Positions 16,840 to 25,591 of a stretch of DNA of 39,018 nt are shown one piece after another. The notes below the pieces were generated by a model, which saw only the letters and a program-made list of their open reading frames with translations, searched no databases and had not been told where the DNA came from. Where the stretch lies: assembly GCA_034926675.1 (NCBI GenBank), contig JAYFQW010000066.1, positions 1 through 39,018 on the forward strand. The letters are read 5' to 3'. Position numbers and translations under genes: made by a program. Source of the stretch: Clostridia bacterium. GTDB taxonomy: Bacteria; Bacillota; DTU025. Numbering within the stretch: position 1 is the first letter of the stretch; each line of letters starts with the position of its first letter.

Positions 16840-17865
16840 CTATCTTTGCACCCTTCCAGAACCATCGCCTAATGCCAGTGCTTCAACTTCGGACGTACTG
16901 ACCATGTTGAAGTCTCCGAACACGGAGTGCTTTAAGCAGGATGCAGCCGCCGCGAACTCCACGGCGTGTTTCCCCTTCATCCCAGTCAGAAGCGCATATA
17001 TCAGCCCGCCCGCGAACGAGTCGCCGCCGCCCACGCGATCCACAATGTGAACTCTGTATTTCCTCGATACGTAGAAGTCGTGTCCATCATAGAGCATGCC
17101 AGACCACATGTTGTCGGACGCCGAAATACTCTCTCTCAGCGTAATGGCCACATTCTCGAATCCGAACCGGCGTCTGAGCTCCTGAGCCACTTCCTGATAG
17201 GCTTCCTCGCATAGCTGTCCTTTCGTCACATCAGATGAATGAGCGCTGATCCCAAAGGTCTTTTCAGCATCCTCTTCGTTGCCAATTGCAATATCAACGT
17301 ACCTCATCAGCTCTGACATGACACGATTCGCCTTTTCCTGCGACCAGAGCTTCTTTCGGTAGTTGAGATCAGCGCTAACCCTAATGCCCATGGCCTTGGC
17401 CGTCCTGGCAGCCTGCAAAGTGGCAGCGGCGGCGCTATCACTGAGCGCCGGGGTGATCCCGGTGAAATGGAACCATTGTGCATCCTTGAGTATCTCGTCC
17501 CAGTCGAACTCGTCTGGAGCGATCTGCGCTACGGCGGAATTCGCCCTATCATAGATCACTCTTGACGCCCTCTGTGAGGCGCCCAGCTCGCAGAAGTAGA
17601 TGCCCAGACGATCGCCTCCACGGGCTATGTAATCCGTGTGCACTCCCATACTGCGCATTGCGTTTACAGCACACTGGCCTATCTCGTGATCCGGCACTTT
17701 CGTCACAAAGTAAGCATCGAGCCCGTAGTTGGCCAGCGACACCGCTACATTTGCCTCTCCGCCGCCGTACACTACATCAAACGATCTGGCCTGAACGAAC
17801 CTCTGATACCCTGGGGGAGATAACCTGAGCATGATCTCCCCGAAAGTCACCACTTTCGCACCCAC
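16840..17865 (-). CDS. kdgK: 2-keto-3-deoxygluconate kinase (PfkB family)
   Basis: The 341-residue PfkB/ribokinase-fold sugar kinase starts with the family strand VVTFGEIMLRLSPPG and has the N-terminal GGGEANVAVSLANYG motif. The C-terminal signature is DRVGGGDSFAGGLIYALL, in which the second Asp is the catalytic base and the Gly run forms the anion hole. The MLRLSPP start and a DLNYRKKLW segment are typical of KDG kinases. It phosphorylates 2-keto-3-deoxy-D-gluconate with ATP to give KDPG. The GTG at 17865 follows AGGAGGAG closely and is preferred to an upstream TTG that precedes this site. It lies 32 bases downstream of the KDPG aldolase gene, so the two steps are made together. Confidence 0.9.
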   Translation of the reverse strand: MGAKVVTFGEIMLRLSPPGYQRFVQARSFDVVYGGGEANVAVSLANYGLDAYFVTKVPDHEIGQCAVNAMRSMGVHTDYIARGGDRLGIYFCELGASQRASRVIYDRANSAVAQIAPDEFDWDEILKDAQWFHFTGITPALSDSAAAATLQAARTAKAMGIRVSADLNYRKKLWSQEKANRVMSELMRYVDIAIGNEEDAEKTFGISAHSSDVTKGQLCEEAYQEVAQELRRRFGFENVAITLRESISASDNMWSGMLYDGHDFYVSRKYRVHIVDRVGGGDSFAGGLIYALLTGMKGKHAVEFAAAASCLKHSVFGDFNMVSTSEVEALALGDGSGRVQR

Positions 17866-17897
17866 ACTGACTCCTCCTACGGCCAACTGATACCTCT

Positions 17898-18545
17898 CTA
17901 GCAGGCCCCTGCAACCCTAGCCGCCTCGACATACTGCTCTGCAACTCTTGTGAGTTCTGCCCAGTTCCCTTCAGCTACCAACCTCTTGTTGACCAGCGCG
18001 GTCCCTACTCCAACGAACACCGCCCCTGCCTTCAAGAACTCGCCCAGATTGTCCAGCGTGACTCCTCCAGTAGGAGTGAGCTTGACCTGGGGCAGCGGTC
18101 CCAGCACATCCCTTATGAAAGACGGGCCAAGCTTCGTCGCAGGAAATACCTTAACCACATCAGCGCCCGCTTCCCAAGCCTGGAGGATCTCTGTAGGAGT
18201 GAACGCGCCTGGGATCACTATCCTCCCGTATCGCTTGCACGTCTTGATTACCTCCAGATTGACTACTGGCCCTACGATGAAATCGGCGCCCGCAAGCATG
18301 GCGGCTCTGGCGGTTTCCGGATCGAGAACGGAGCCCGCGCCTATGATGGCTTTGCCCTTCAACACCTTGGAAGCTTCGTGTATGGCCTCGATCGCGCCTG
18401 GCGAGGTCATCGTGATCTCTACTCCCTTGATCCCTCCATCTACCATGGCTCGGCAGATATTCACGAGCTCCTCGGCGTTGTCGGTCCTGATCACCGCTAC
18501 TACCCCTGCATCGACTATCTCATTGAGCTGGCTTTCCTTCGTCAT
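17898..18545 (-). CDS. kdgA: KDPG/KHG aldolase
   Basis: The 215-residue class I aldolase splits 2-keto-3-deoxy-6-phosphogluconate into pyruvate and glyceraldehyde-3-phosphate. The Schiff-base Lys is in VVKVFPATKLG, the Glu proton shuttle in KGVEITMTSPG, and the phosphate-binding part in KLTPTGGV. GAGSVLDPETA is also typical of Eda/KdgA. The ATG at 18545 is eight bases after GGAGG; upstream in-frame residues to 18617 lack a better start. It is the first gene of the operon, with its promoter and the 17-bp operator-like dyad at 18630-18692, and the iclR regulator is transcribed the other way. This placement implies tight substrate-linked control. Confidence 0.95.
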   Translation of the reverse strand: MTKESQLNEIVDAGVVAVIRTDNAEELVNICRAMVDGGIKGVEITMTSPGAIEAIHEASKVLKGKAIIGAGSVLDPETARAAMLAGADFIVGPVVNLEVIKTCKRYGRIVIPGAFTPTEILQAWEAGADVVKVFPATKLGPSFIRDVLGPLPQVKLTPTGGVTLDNLGEFLKAGAVFVGVGTALVNKRLVAEGNWAELTRVAEQYVEAARVAGAC

Positions 18546-18629
18546 CAAGCGACCTCCGATCGTGCAGTTGCCCAATACCCTTGGATGCTTGGCAGCCTGA
18601 CTGCAGAAGCTGCGCACCCGTCGGGCTGC

Positions 18630-18692
18630 GTTGCGTATAACGCAACTATGTTGATATTATACGTATTCGTCCCCTGTTTCGAAATTCCTTCC
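18630..18692 (-). promoter_or_regulatory. Shared promoter/operator block, copy A (kdgA operon)
   Basis: A perfect dyad GTTGCGT-N3-ACGCAAC spans 18630-18646. On the minus strand a TATAAT box lies at 18661-18656, so the dyad sits about at the transcription start, where a bound repressor would block initiation. Further upstream (18673-18683) is a weaker version of the second dyad TCCG-N3-CGGA, overlapping the -35 region, followed by the conserved end of the block at 18687-18692. The same layout recurs at 25592, 30840 and 35079. The likely ligand is the divergent IclR protein (inference). Confidence 0.75.
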
Positions 18693-18880
18693 CACAGGCG
18701 AGAGATTTCCGCCGGCATCCTGCCCGCATAGCCGGGCGCTGATTGCATCCGGCAAGACCCAAGCTCATGGCGTGCATATAGCACCGCACATTCCGCAGTG
18801 TTGTTCCTCGGATTTAGCCAGAAGCGCCGGTCGAAGAGCCGTCGGCCCGTGATTGCCGGGTGCAGCGACACGAAACCCGG

Positions 18881-18908
18881 TTGCGTACAATATCGATACG
18901 TGTATACT
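18881..18908 (+). promoter_or_regulatory. iclR promoter with operator half-site
   Basis: TTGCGT at 18881-18886, a 16-base spacer and TATACT at 18903-18908 form a good sigma-A promoter 38 bases ahead of the iclR ATG. Its -35 region lies in GTTGCGTA (18880-18887), the same eight bases as the left half of the perfect dyad in copy A. This would fit autoregulation. Only a half-site is present. Confidence 0.55.
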
Positions 18909-18945
18909 ATTTGTGAGGATGGCTTTGCGCCGGGAGGAGAGTTGA

Positions 18946-19761
18946 ATGTATTCGGACCAAGTATCTACGTCTACCAGAGCCAGTGCGCCAGGCAAGAAAC
19001 GCCAATCAGTCCAGTCTGTGGTTCATGTCCTTGATGTGCTGGATTACCTGGATTCCTGCCGTGGCGAAGCCGGAGTGACAGAAGTCGGCGAAGCGCTCGG
19101 TGTGCACAAAAGCACAGCGTCGCGCATTTTGTCGACGATGGACGCAAGAGGATATGTGAGCAGGAACAGCATCACCGGGAAGTACTCGTTGGGCATGCGG
19201 CTTTTGGAGCTGTCCCGCACAAAGCTGGAGCAGCTTGACCTCCGGCCACGCGCTCGACCATTCCTTGAGGAATTGGTGCGCAGGACTGACGAAACGGCCC
19301 ACCTGGCCGTGCTCGACCAGGGCCGCGTGGTCTACATCGACAAGGTGGATACGCCCCAGACGCTCATGATGCGGTCACGGGTAGGTTATCGCATCGCCGC
19401 GCACTGCACAGCGCTGGGCAAGGCTATCTTGGCTGAGCTTCCTAGCAACACGGTGGATTCCATTCTCGCGGACAAAGGCATGACCAGGTACACTCCAAAC
19501 ACAATCACTGACCCCGCTGTTCTCAAGGAACACCTGCGCCGCGTGAAGGATCAGGGGTTCGCCATCGACGACGAGGAGCACGAGGAGGGCATACGCTGCG
19601 CTGCAGCAGCGGTTCTGGACCATGCCGGTCGCGTTGCCGGAGCTATCAGCGTGTCGGGCCCCACGATTCGTGTGTCGCGGCAGCGGGTCGAGGAGATCGG
19701 CAACCTCGTTAGGGACGCCGGTCGCAAGTTATCATCATCGTTAGGGTACAGCGGGCATTGA
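18946..19761 (+). CDS. IclR-family transcriptional regulator
   Basis: The 271-residue protein has an N-terminal winged helix-turn-helix at about 22-90 (VTEVGEALGVHKSTASRIL, then a wing ending in KYSLGMRLLEL). A C-terminal IclR effector domain spans about 105-265: TAHLAVLDQGRVVYIDKV, then AAHCTALGKAILA, then a GFAIDDEEHEEGIRCAAAAV loop. IclR proteins of this type (KdgR, AllR, GlcR) bind small acids or keto-sugars. The ATG has GGGAGGAG six bases upstream. It is divergent from kdgA, its promoter holds a copy-A half-site, and it ends in a 21-base convergent overlap with nagA. It is the best candidate regulator of the four shared operator blocks; the inducer may be KDG or KDPG by analogy with KdgR. 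Confidence 0.92.
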   Translation: MYSDQVSTSTRASAPGKKRQSVQSVVHVLDVLDYLDSCRGEAGVTEVGEALGVHKSTASRILSTMDARGYVSRNSITGKYSLGMRLLELSRTKLEQLDLRPRARPFLEELVRRTDETAHLAVLDQGRVVYIDKVDTPQTLMMRSRVGYRIAAHCTALGKAILAELPSNTVDSILADKGMTRYTPNTITDPAVLKEHLRRVKDQGFAIDDEEHEEGIRCAAAAVLDHAGRVAGAISVSGPTIRVSRQRVEEIGNLVRDAGRKLSSSLGYSGH

Positions 19762-20934
19762 ACTGTCCCACGAGTCGTAGATCAAGTTTCCTGCGACGTA
19801 CGTTCGCATTACCTCGAACCGTTTGTTCATGATTACAATATCCGCATCTTTGCCAATACAGAGACTCCCTTTGCGGTCGTCAACTCCAGCGCTCCTGGCC
19901 GGCGTCAGACTAGCCATCTCGACGGCTTCGGTCAATGGAGTGCCCAGTACCGTCACCAAGTTGCGGACGTTTAGGTTCATGGGAGATACGCTCCCGGCCA
20001 GCGTGCCATCGTCCAGCGTACAATGGGCATGATTCTTGAACATGTACCGCCCATCGGAAGAGCTGTATCTCCCGTCGGGAAGCCCTGCAGCGAACCCACT
20101 GTCCGTGATAAGCGCCACGGAATGCGGCCCTTTACAGCGAATCAGCACTTGTGCCGCTGCCGGCGATACGTGTACTAGATCGCCAATGAGCTCGCACGTA
20201 ACCGACTCATTGGTTAGCACAGCCCCAACCACACCCGGTTCGCGGTGGTGCAGACCACTCATGGCGTTGTAGGTGTGGGTAGAATGACTGATACCAGCAT
20301 TGATACCTGCAAGGGCGTCATCGTATTTCGCGTCCGAGTGCCCTACCGACACAACGATACCCCGGTCGGTCAAGTAGCCGATTACCTGCAGGGCACCGTC
20401 TATTTCGGGGGCCAGCGTCATTACCCGGATACTCCCCTTTGACAGCTTGATCGCTCTATCGGTCTCATCAATCGACGGAGGGCGAATGTGCTGGGCGTTG
20501 ATTGCCCCCCTTCTGTGTGCATTCACAAAAGGGCCCTCTAGGTGGATGCCCACAATCTCCGCGCTGTCGCCGCGGCTGCCAATAAGGTCCGCAATCACCG
20601 AGATGAACTCCTGTGTCTTCTCCAGCGGCCCCGCGCCTACGGTAGCCAGCAGGCTAGTAGTCCCGGTGCTTGCCAGGAACCTAGCGGCCCGGATGACTTC
20701 ATCCGGATCGCTAGTCGCGAAGTTGTTACCGCCTCCGCCATGCACGTGCATGTCCACGAAGCCGGGAGTAATCCAGAATCCGTTCGCGTCCACCATCGTC
20801 GCACCAGAAGGCGGGCGAACTGATCCATTTGCGCCAATATCCGCAATGATTCCCTTCCTAACCACGATGACGGCATCGTCGATTATCCCGTTTCGAGTGA
20901 CTGCCGATCCTCCGTGGATGACTAGCATCTCCAA
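19741..20934 (-). CDS. nagA: N-acetylglucosamine-6-phosphate deacetylase
   Basis: The 397-residue amidohydrolase-superfamily enzyme removes acetate from GlcNAc-6-P to give GlcN-6-P. Metal and catalytic residues are visible: HVH in GFVDMHVHGGG, Glu in GIHLEGPFV, His in VSVGHSDA, His in STHTYNAM (family form HLFNAM), and catalytic Asp in ALITDSGFAAG. The ending, with a KGSLCIGKDADIVIMN segment, is typical. The start is TTG at 20934, nine bases after GGAAGAG; an ATG at 20928 is the alternative. It follows the ADP-ribosylglycohydrolase gene by six bases and is the last gene of the importer operon. The usual partner nagB is not in the window. Confidence 0.92.
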   Translation of the reverse strand: MEMLVIHGGSAVTRNGIIDDAVIVVRKGIIADIGANGSVRPPSGATMVDANGFWITPGFVDMHVHGGGGNNFATSDPDEVIRAARFLASTGTTSLLATVGAGPLEKTQEFISVIADLIGSRGDSAEIVGIHLEGPFVNAHRRGAINAQHIRPPSIDETDRAIKLSKGSIRVMTLAPEIDGALQVIGYLTDRGIVVSVGHSDAKYDDALAGINAGISHSTHTYNAMSGLHHREPGVVGAVLTNESVTCELIGDLVHVSPAAAQVLIRCKGPHSVALITDSGFAAGLPDGRYSSSDGRYMFKNHAHCTLDDGTLAGSVSPMNLNVRNLVTVLGTPLTEAVEMASLTPARSAGVDDRKGSLCIGKDADIVIMNKRFEVMRTYVAGNLIYDSWDSSMPAVP

Positions 20935-20940
20935 GAGCCA

Positions 20941-21969
20941 TCACTCTTCCCATAGTACGGAGTCCTCATTGAGCAGGGCTTTGTCCTTATTGTGAATATC
21001 GACAATCGCCTCGCACATATCCAGGGCGAGCTGACGCGAATCACAGTCATTGGCGGCGTCCATTTGGCCCACTAGTTCGCCGTCAAGGCCTGCCCCGGCA
21101 TACAGAGCGCCTGCGAGAGCGCCGGCCATCCCGGCTATGGAGTCACTATCCCGTCCGAAATTGACTCCGGCCTCAATAGCGTTCATTGCGTCGCCGTCAG
21201 CAAGATAGCACATGGCGAAAGCCACCGCGACCTCTTCTAGACAGCGATCCCGATTCTCAGTTCCAGGATTTGAGCCGACAAACCTTCCATCCCAGCGAGT
21301 GGTTATCTCCCGAATCGGGACGATAGCTTCCCCGACCTGCATGTGCCGGCGAACCTCGTCATACACCTGCTGTAGCGCCTTCTTTGTTCCATCATGAGCC
21401 ACCAGGATTGCCGCCGCGAAAACGGAGTCTCGGTCAGCGCCGGGTCTCATGGCCTCTGCCACGCCCGCAGCCAGCACTGCAGCCCCTTCCAGTCCATAGC
21501 TGTGCGTGTTTATCGCGGCGACTGACGTGGCTTCCCTGTACGCCGCTGTAGGGTTGCACGCGTTGACTAGCCCTACAGGGGCAATGCCCATGGCACTCCC
21601 ACAGATGACCAAGTTGCCCTTACCGGCGAAAAACGGATCCATCCCGGCATGTGCCGCACACATGTAGGTGTACCTCTCCGGCAGCCAGAGCCTGACCGGA
21701 TCAACCTTGGCCCACATCTCTACCATATCCGCAGCAGTCAGGTGTTTCCGTTTGGACATGTAGTGACGACAGATCATGTTCTTCAGATAGGTGTCGTCCG
21801 TCCACTTGGCAAGCACGCCATTCTTGGGCAGAAAGCGTGATATCCAGCCATGTTCCTGCTGGATCCTTTCGTACTCCCAACCTTCCACCGGCGCGCCTAT
21901 GGCATCCCCCAGCGCCCCTGAGGTCAACGCGCCATAGACTTTCTTGTAGAGCAGTGTCTGCTTGAGCAT
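20941..21969 (-). CDS. ADP-ribosylglycohydrolase family protein
   Basis: The 342-residue all-helical protein is of the DraG/ARH family. Binuclear metal-site motifs are visible at both ends: an early GALGDAIGAPVEG, WTDDTYL (first Asp pair) and, late, FGRDSDSIAGMAGALAGALY (second Asp pair). Family members remove ADP-ribose from proteins or small molecules, but many Bacillota copies sit in sugar operons with unknown glycosidic substrates. The ATG at 21969 is supported by GGGGAGG about 13 bases upstream; a GTG directly before it is an equal alternative. It is separated from the binding-protein gene by about 180 bases and almost touches nagA. A role in splitting an N-glycosidic bond of the imported substrate is inferred. 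Confidence 0.87.
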   Translation of the reverse strand: MLKQTLLYKKVYGALTSGALGDAIGAPVEGWEYERIQQEHGWISRFLPKNGVLAKWTDDTYLKNMICRHYMSKRKHLTAADMVEMWAKVDPVRLWLPERYTYMCAAHAGMDPFFAGKGNLVICGSAMGIAPVGLVNACNPTAAYREATSVAAINTHSYGLEGAAVLAAGVAEAMRPGADRDSVFAAAILVAHDGTKKALQQVYDEVRRHMQVGEAIVPIREITTRWDGRFVGSNPGTENRDRCLEEVAVAFAMCYLADGDAMNAIEAGVNFGRDSDSIAGMAGALAGALYAGAGLDGELVGQMDAANDCDSRQLALDMCEAIVDIHNKDKALLNEDSVLWEE

Positions 21970-22149
21970 CACCGCATCTGCACCTCCCCACATCATCTCT
22001 ATCGGCCAATCCACAAAACCGTGCGGACAGGCGAAACCTCCGTGAAGAATCGGCAAGTGTCGCCTGCCCGGACAGGGTCGCGAAGCAACTCACACACGCG
22101 GATGATAGCTATTCATCAGGTCTTCATGACCTAGTGCTGTATCCAGTTC

Positions 22150-23646
22150 CTACTTGACCACGCCGGTTCTCCTCAGCTCTTGGGCGATTGAGTCGCGAAT
22201 CTCATAGGCGTGATACCTCTTGCGGGCTGTCTCGACGAGTTTACCCCAGTTCGACATAGGCTCTTCACCCGTGATGAATCTGCAGTACATCTCATTCACG
22301 TACGCCACGAGATCGGCATCGTACTTCTTGCTCGCTTCGGTCACCACACCATCTGCGACATCTGCAGTCACGGGCATGTTGAGCGCGAGGTTCTCGAGGA
22401 TCTTTCCATATGCGCCGTATTTCGACCTCCAGAAGTCAGAGTCGAATCCGATCTTGAGCATTGCGTAGTGCGAAACCCAGTCCTGCGTCCCTTCTTCGGT
22501 AAAGACAAGTTCTCCGTTGACGTAGTTGTAGTGCTTCTTCTCTATTCCGTAGTTGACAAGTTTCCTGCCCTCGTCGCTTGCGGTGTAGTCGAGGAACTTC
22601 AAAGGGATGCGAGGGTCCTTGCAGTTCGAAGAGACCATGATCACGGATACCAAACCCTGCTCCTTGCCTAGAGAGCGCGCTCCCCCGGGCCCGGCCGGCG
22701 GGGCGATCTCTATCCAGTGGGCCTCCGGATCCACTTCCTTCAGCTTATATCGCGTATCCAGGATATACGGCAGATTCCAGGCGGTTTGTATGCAACCTAT
22801 CCTTCCTTGAGTTATCTTCGTGAATATCCGGTCCGCCGTGTTCGCGACCCATTCCGGATCGAGTATCCCCTCGACGTGGAGACGATTGAGCCACTTGAGC
22901 GCCTCTGCATTGGCTGAACTGAGGTTCATGTTCGCAACCCCGGTTCCATTGCCGGCAAGTGCATATATGCTGCGCATCGACGAGAACATCGAACCGTGAG
23001 CTCCGAACAGCCACTGGAAACACATGCCGTCCACTCCGGTGGCCCGTCCGGTGAGTCCGTAGGTATCGCGGCGACCGTTTCCATCTGGGTCGTTCTCGGT
23101 GAATGCCTTCAGGGTCCTGTACATCTCGTCTGTGGTCTTTGGAATGGGTAACCCCAGCTTGTCCAGCCAATCCTTCCTTATGAACAGCCCCGCGAAGTTC
23201 CGGAAGCCGCCCACAGGCACGGCGTATACCTTGCCTTTGTAGGTTACCTTGTCCCAATCGGCCTTGGGGATCTCAGCCAGATTGGCGAATTCGGGCAGAT
23301 ACCGATCAAGCGGAATGATCGCCCCTTCATCGGCGAACTGTCTCCAATCGTTCTGCCACGGACAGATGAACATGTCGGGCATGTCCCTTGATGCTATCTG
23401 GATGTTAATCTTCTCCAGATAAGCCTCCAGCGGAGGGTTGGTGACCCGGAGAGTGATCCCCAGCCTGGACTCGAGTTCAGCTTTGATTGGATCATTCGCC
23501 GGAGGGAGAGCCCGCGGGGCCGGGTACATAATGGTGAGCGTTGGCCGTCCGCCTGCCGCAGCCTCAAGCTGCAAAGGGTACCCAACAGACACCACGATAG
23601 TCAGTAGAGCCGTGGCTACTAGCCCAGTAAGTATGGTCCTCCTCAA
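22150..23646 (-). CDS. Extracellular sugar-binding protein of an ABC importer
   Basis: The 498-residue family-1 solute-binding protein has an N-terminal signal (MRRTIL then a hydrophobic stretch to about residue 27). There is no clear lipobox Cys, which is odd for a Gram-positive-type cell and may suit a periplasm. Mature-part features include MYPAPRALPPANDPIKAELE, DMPDMFICPWQ and GKVYAVPVGG, all typical of the LplA/YtcQ-like group for oligosaccharides. The start is TTG after a G-rich ribosome binding site. It lies 55 bases after the second permease gene. With LplB- and LplC-like permeases it forms an importer; no ATPase gene is present, so a shared MsmX-type ATPase is expected. Ligand unknown, and an amino-sugar or acidic saccharide is likely from the neighbours. 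Confidence 0.9.
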   Translation of the reverse strand: MRRTILTGLVATALLTIVVSVGYPLQLEAAAGGRPTLTIMYPAPRALPPANDPIKAELESRLGITLRVTNPPLEAYLEKINIQIASRDMPDMFICPWQNDWRQFADEGAIIPLDRYLPEFANLAEIPKADWDKVTYKGKVYAVPVGGFRNFAGLFIRKDWLDKLGLPIPKTTDEMYRTLKAFTENDPDGNGRRDTYGLTGRATGVDGMCFQWLFGAHGSMFSSMRSIYALAGNGTGVANMNLSSANAEALKWLNRLHVEGILDPEWVANTADRIFTKITQGRIGCIQTAWNLPYILDTRYKLKEVDPEAHWIEIAPPAGPGGARSLGKEQGLVSVIMVSSNCKDPRIPLKFLDYTASDEGRKLVNYGIEKKHYNYVNGELVFTEEGTQDWVSHYAMLKIGFDSDFWRSKYGAYGKILENLALNMPVTADVADGVVTEASKKYDADLVAYVNEMYCRFITGEEPMSNWGKLVETARKRYHAYEIRDSIAQELRRTGVVK

Positions 23647-23701
23647 TTCGCTCTTCCCCCTTCTTCAATTCTGATACCAGCTGGACACTGTACTCCTCCC
23701 T

Positions 23702-24574
23702 TCAACCTTTGATGGCTCCAAGGGTTATGCCCTTGGCGAAGTGCCTCTGCACCAGCGGGTATATCACCAGAATGGGTATTGTCGTGATTGCTATCACCGC
23801 CATTTTCATGTTCTGCCCGAATATGAGCCTGTCTCCCATCACATCCTGTACGTTTCCCTGCACCACGATCTCTCTCAGCAGTACCTGCAACGGGTATTTC
23901 GAGCGGTCGTTGATGAAGATTATCGCGTTGAAGAATGCGTTCCAATGAGACACCGCATAGAATAACCCAAGAGTTGCCAGGATCGGCATGGACAGCGGGA
24001 GTATCACGCGAGTGAGAATTTGCAGTTCAGAAGCGCCTTCCACGCTCGCCGCTTCATAGAGCTCATCGGGCAGCCCCTCGAAGTAGTTCTTCATGATAAT
24101 CACGTAGTAGGGGTTGATCGCTGTGGGCAGGATCAAAGCCCAGACAGTGTCTATGAGCCTCAGTCTGGCCACCAGAAGGTAGGTGGGGATTATGCCGCCG
24201 CTGAAGAGCAGCGTAAAGACTATGAGAGTCAGAAACACGCTCCGCCCCGGAAGTGCCCTGCGAGATAGTGGAAAGGCGGTGAACGTAGTCAGCGTCAAGT
24301 TGACCGCGGTGCCGACCACAGTTCTGGTTACGCTCACGAAAAGCGCGCGCCTAATGGCTTCAGAACTGAGTACCTCACGATATGCCTCCAGAGTTATCTT
24401 GCGCGGCCACACTAGGCATGTGCCGCTCATCCCCACTACCTCAGGCGATGTGATCGACACGAGCAGCACGTGCAGAAACGGATACAGGCCCACCACTGCA
24501 ACGATGATCAAGGTCGTGTGGACGATTGCGTCAAAGGCCCTGTCGCCCGGGCTTAGGATCGTGCGAGTAGACAC
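23702..24574 (-). CDS. ABC sugar importer permease, LplC/YcjP type
   Basis: The 290-residue inner-membrane permease has six predicted helices, the first at about residues 18-40 (TTLIIVAVVGLYPFLHVLLVS). The EAA loop that docks the ATPase is LYEAASVEGASELQILTRVILPL at about residues 190-212. It ends in AKGITLGAIKG, the usual C-terminus of LplC-type proteins. It starts with GTG after GGGGTGAT, 27 bases past lplB. It pairs with the next-listed permease to form the membrane channel. Confidence 0.92.
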   Translation of the reverse strand: MSTRTILSPGDRAFDAIVHTTLIIVAVVGLYPFLHVLLVSITSPEVVGMSGTCLVWPRKITLEAYREVLSSEAIRRALFVSVTRTVVGTAVNLTLTTFTAFPLSRRALPGRSVFLTLIVFTLLFSGGIIPTYLLVARLRLIDTVWALILPTAINPYYVIIMKNYFEGLPDELYEAASVEGASELQILTRVILPLSMPILATLGLFYAVSHWNAFFNAIIFINDRSKYPLQVLLREIVVQGNVQDVMGDRLIFGQNMKMAVIAITTIPILVIYPLVQRHFAKGITLGAIKG

Positions 24575-24601
24575 GACATCACCCCAACGTTTCGAAGATA
24601 T

Positions 24602-25519
24602 TTACCATATTCCTCGTTCGCCGCTACGTCGGACAAGCCAATTGGACGTGGCTATGAGAACCATGCCGACAATGGACTTGAACAGGTTCACGGCCGTCGC
24701 CAAGCTGTACTGGTGATGAATGAGGCCGTTGCGGTACACCCAGGTGTCGACGATGTCTCCGACAGACATGACCAGTGGATTGATCAGGGTGAAAACCTGC
24801 TCAAACCCGGCGTTGAGTATATTCCCTACCCTCAATATGAAGAGCACTGCTATGGTCGCCCTTATGCACGGAAGGGTCACGCTGACCATCTGGCGATACT
24901 TACTTGCGCCGTCAACGCGAGCTGCTTCGTAAAGCTCTGGGTCTATTCCGGCCATGGCGGCGAGGTATATGATCGCGCTCCAGCCGCTTTCCTTCCATAT
25001 CTCGGACATGACAAGAAGAGGGCGAAACCACTGCCTTGATCCGAGGAAGAACACCGGTCGGAGACCGGCGAGTTTCAGCGCTTCGTTGACCGGACCGCTG
25101 GTTGGCGAGAGCATAGCCGTCATTATCCCCGCCATTACTACCCATGACACGAAATGCGGCACTGCGGATATGGTCTGGACTATGCTCTTCAACCGTTTGT
25201 TCGCTACCTCGTTGAGCATCAGCGCGAGAGCTATCGCCACGGGGAAGCCGAAAATGATCTTGTAGACGCTGATGAGGAAGGTGTTGCGCAGTAGCGGCCA
25301 GAACGACGGCGAACTAAAGAAGCTCGCAAAATGCTTGAACCCGCACCACGGGCTTCTCCAGATGCCGGTCAATAGGGAGTAGTCTTTGAAGGCAATCACA
25401 GCTCCATACATCGGGCCATAGCAGAAGACAGCGAAATAGACTAGACCAGGTATCAACATCATTAAAGACCCGCGACTCTTGGCCGCCCCTTTCAGTAGTC
25501 CACTACGTCCTGAATGCAT
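24602..25519 (-). CDS. ABC sugar importer permease, LplB/YteP type
   Basis: The 305-residue inner-membrane permease has the typical start of this group: a basic N-terminus, then LIPGLVYFAVFCYGPMYGAVIAFKDY. Its EAA loop is LYEAARVDGASKYRQMVSVTLPCI, and it ends in RRSGERGIW, the hallmark ending of LplB-type permeases. The ATG has GGAGG nine bases upstream. It is the first gene of the importer operon, about 70 bases downstream of regulatory copy B. Confidence 0.93.
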   Translation of the reverse strand: MHSGRSGLLKGAAKSRGSLMMLIPGLVYFAVFCYGPMYGAVIAFKDYSLLTGIWRSPWCGFKHFASFFSSPSFWPLLRNTFLISVYKIIFGFPVAIALALMLNEVANKRLKSIVQTISAVPHFVSWVVMAGIMTAMLSPTSGPVNEALKLAGLRPVFFLGSRQWFRPLLVMSEIWKESGWSAIIYLAAMAGIDPELYEAARVDGASKYRQMVSVTLPCIRATIAVLFILRVGNILNAGFEQVFTLINPLVMSVGDIVDTWVYRNGLIHHQYSLATAVNLFKSIVGMVLIATSNWLVRRSGERGIW

Positions 25520-25591
25520 TCCGTCAAACCTCCAGAGTTAGCTTAGCAGTCGCGTCGAGCGCACCTACAGCGTCGGGCCGGGATAGGGCTG

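Noticed and set aside
17950-18600. 216-codon plus-strand open frame
   Set aside because: Antisense shadow of the KDPG aldolase, with no ribosome binding site or recognisable domain.
20928-20946. Stop-codon read-through joining ADP-ribosylglycohydrolase and nagA
   Set aside because: The two genes are in the same frame across the TGA, but nagA has its own start and both proteins have complete normal lengths. Translational coupling is enough.
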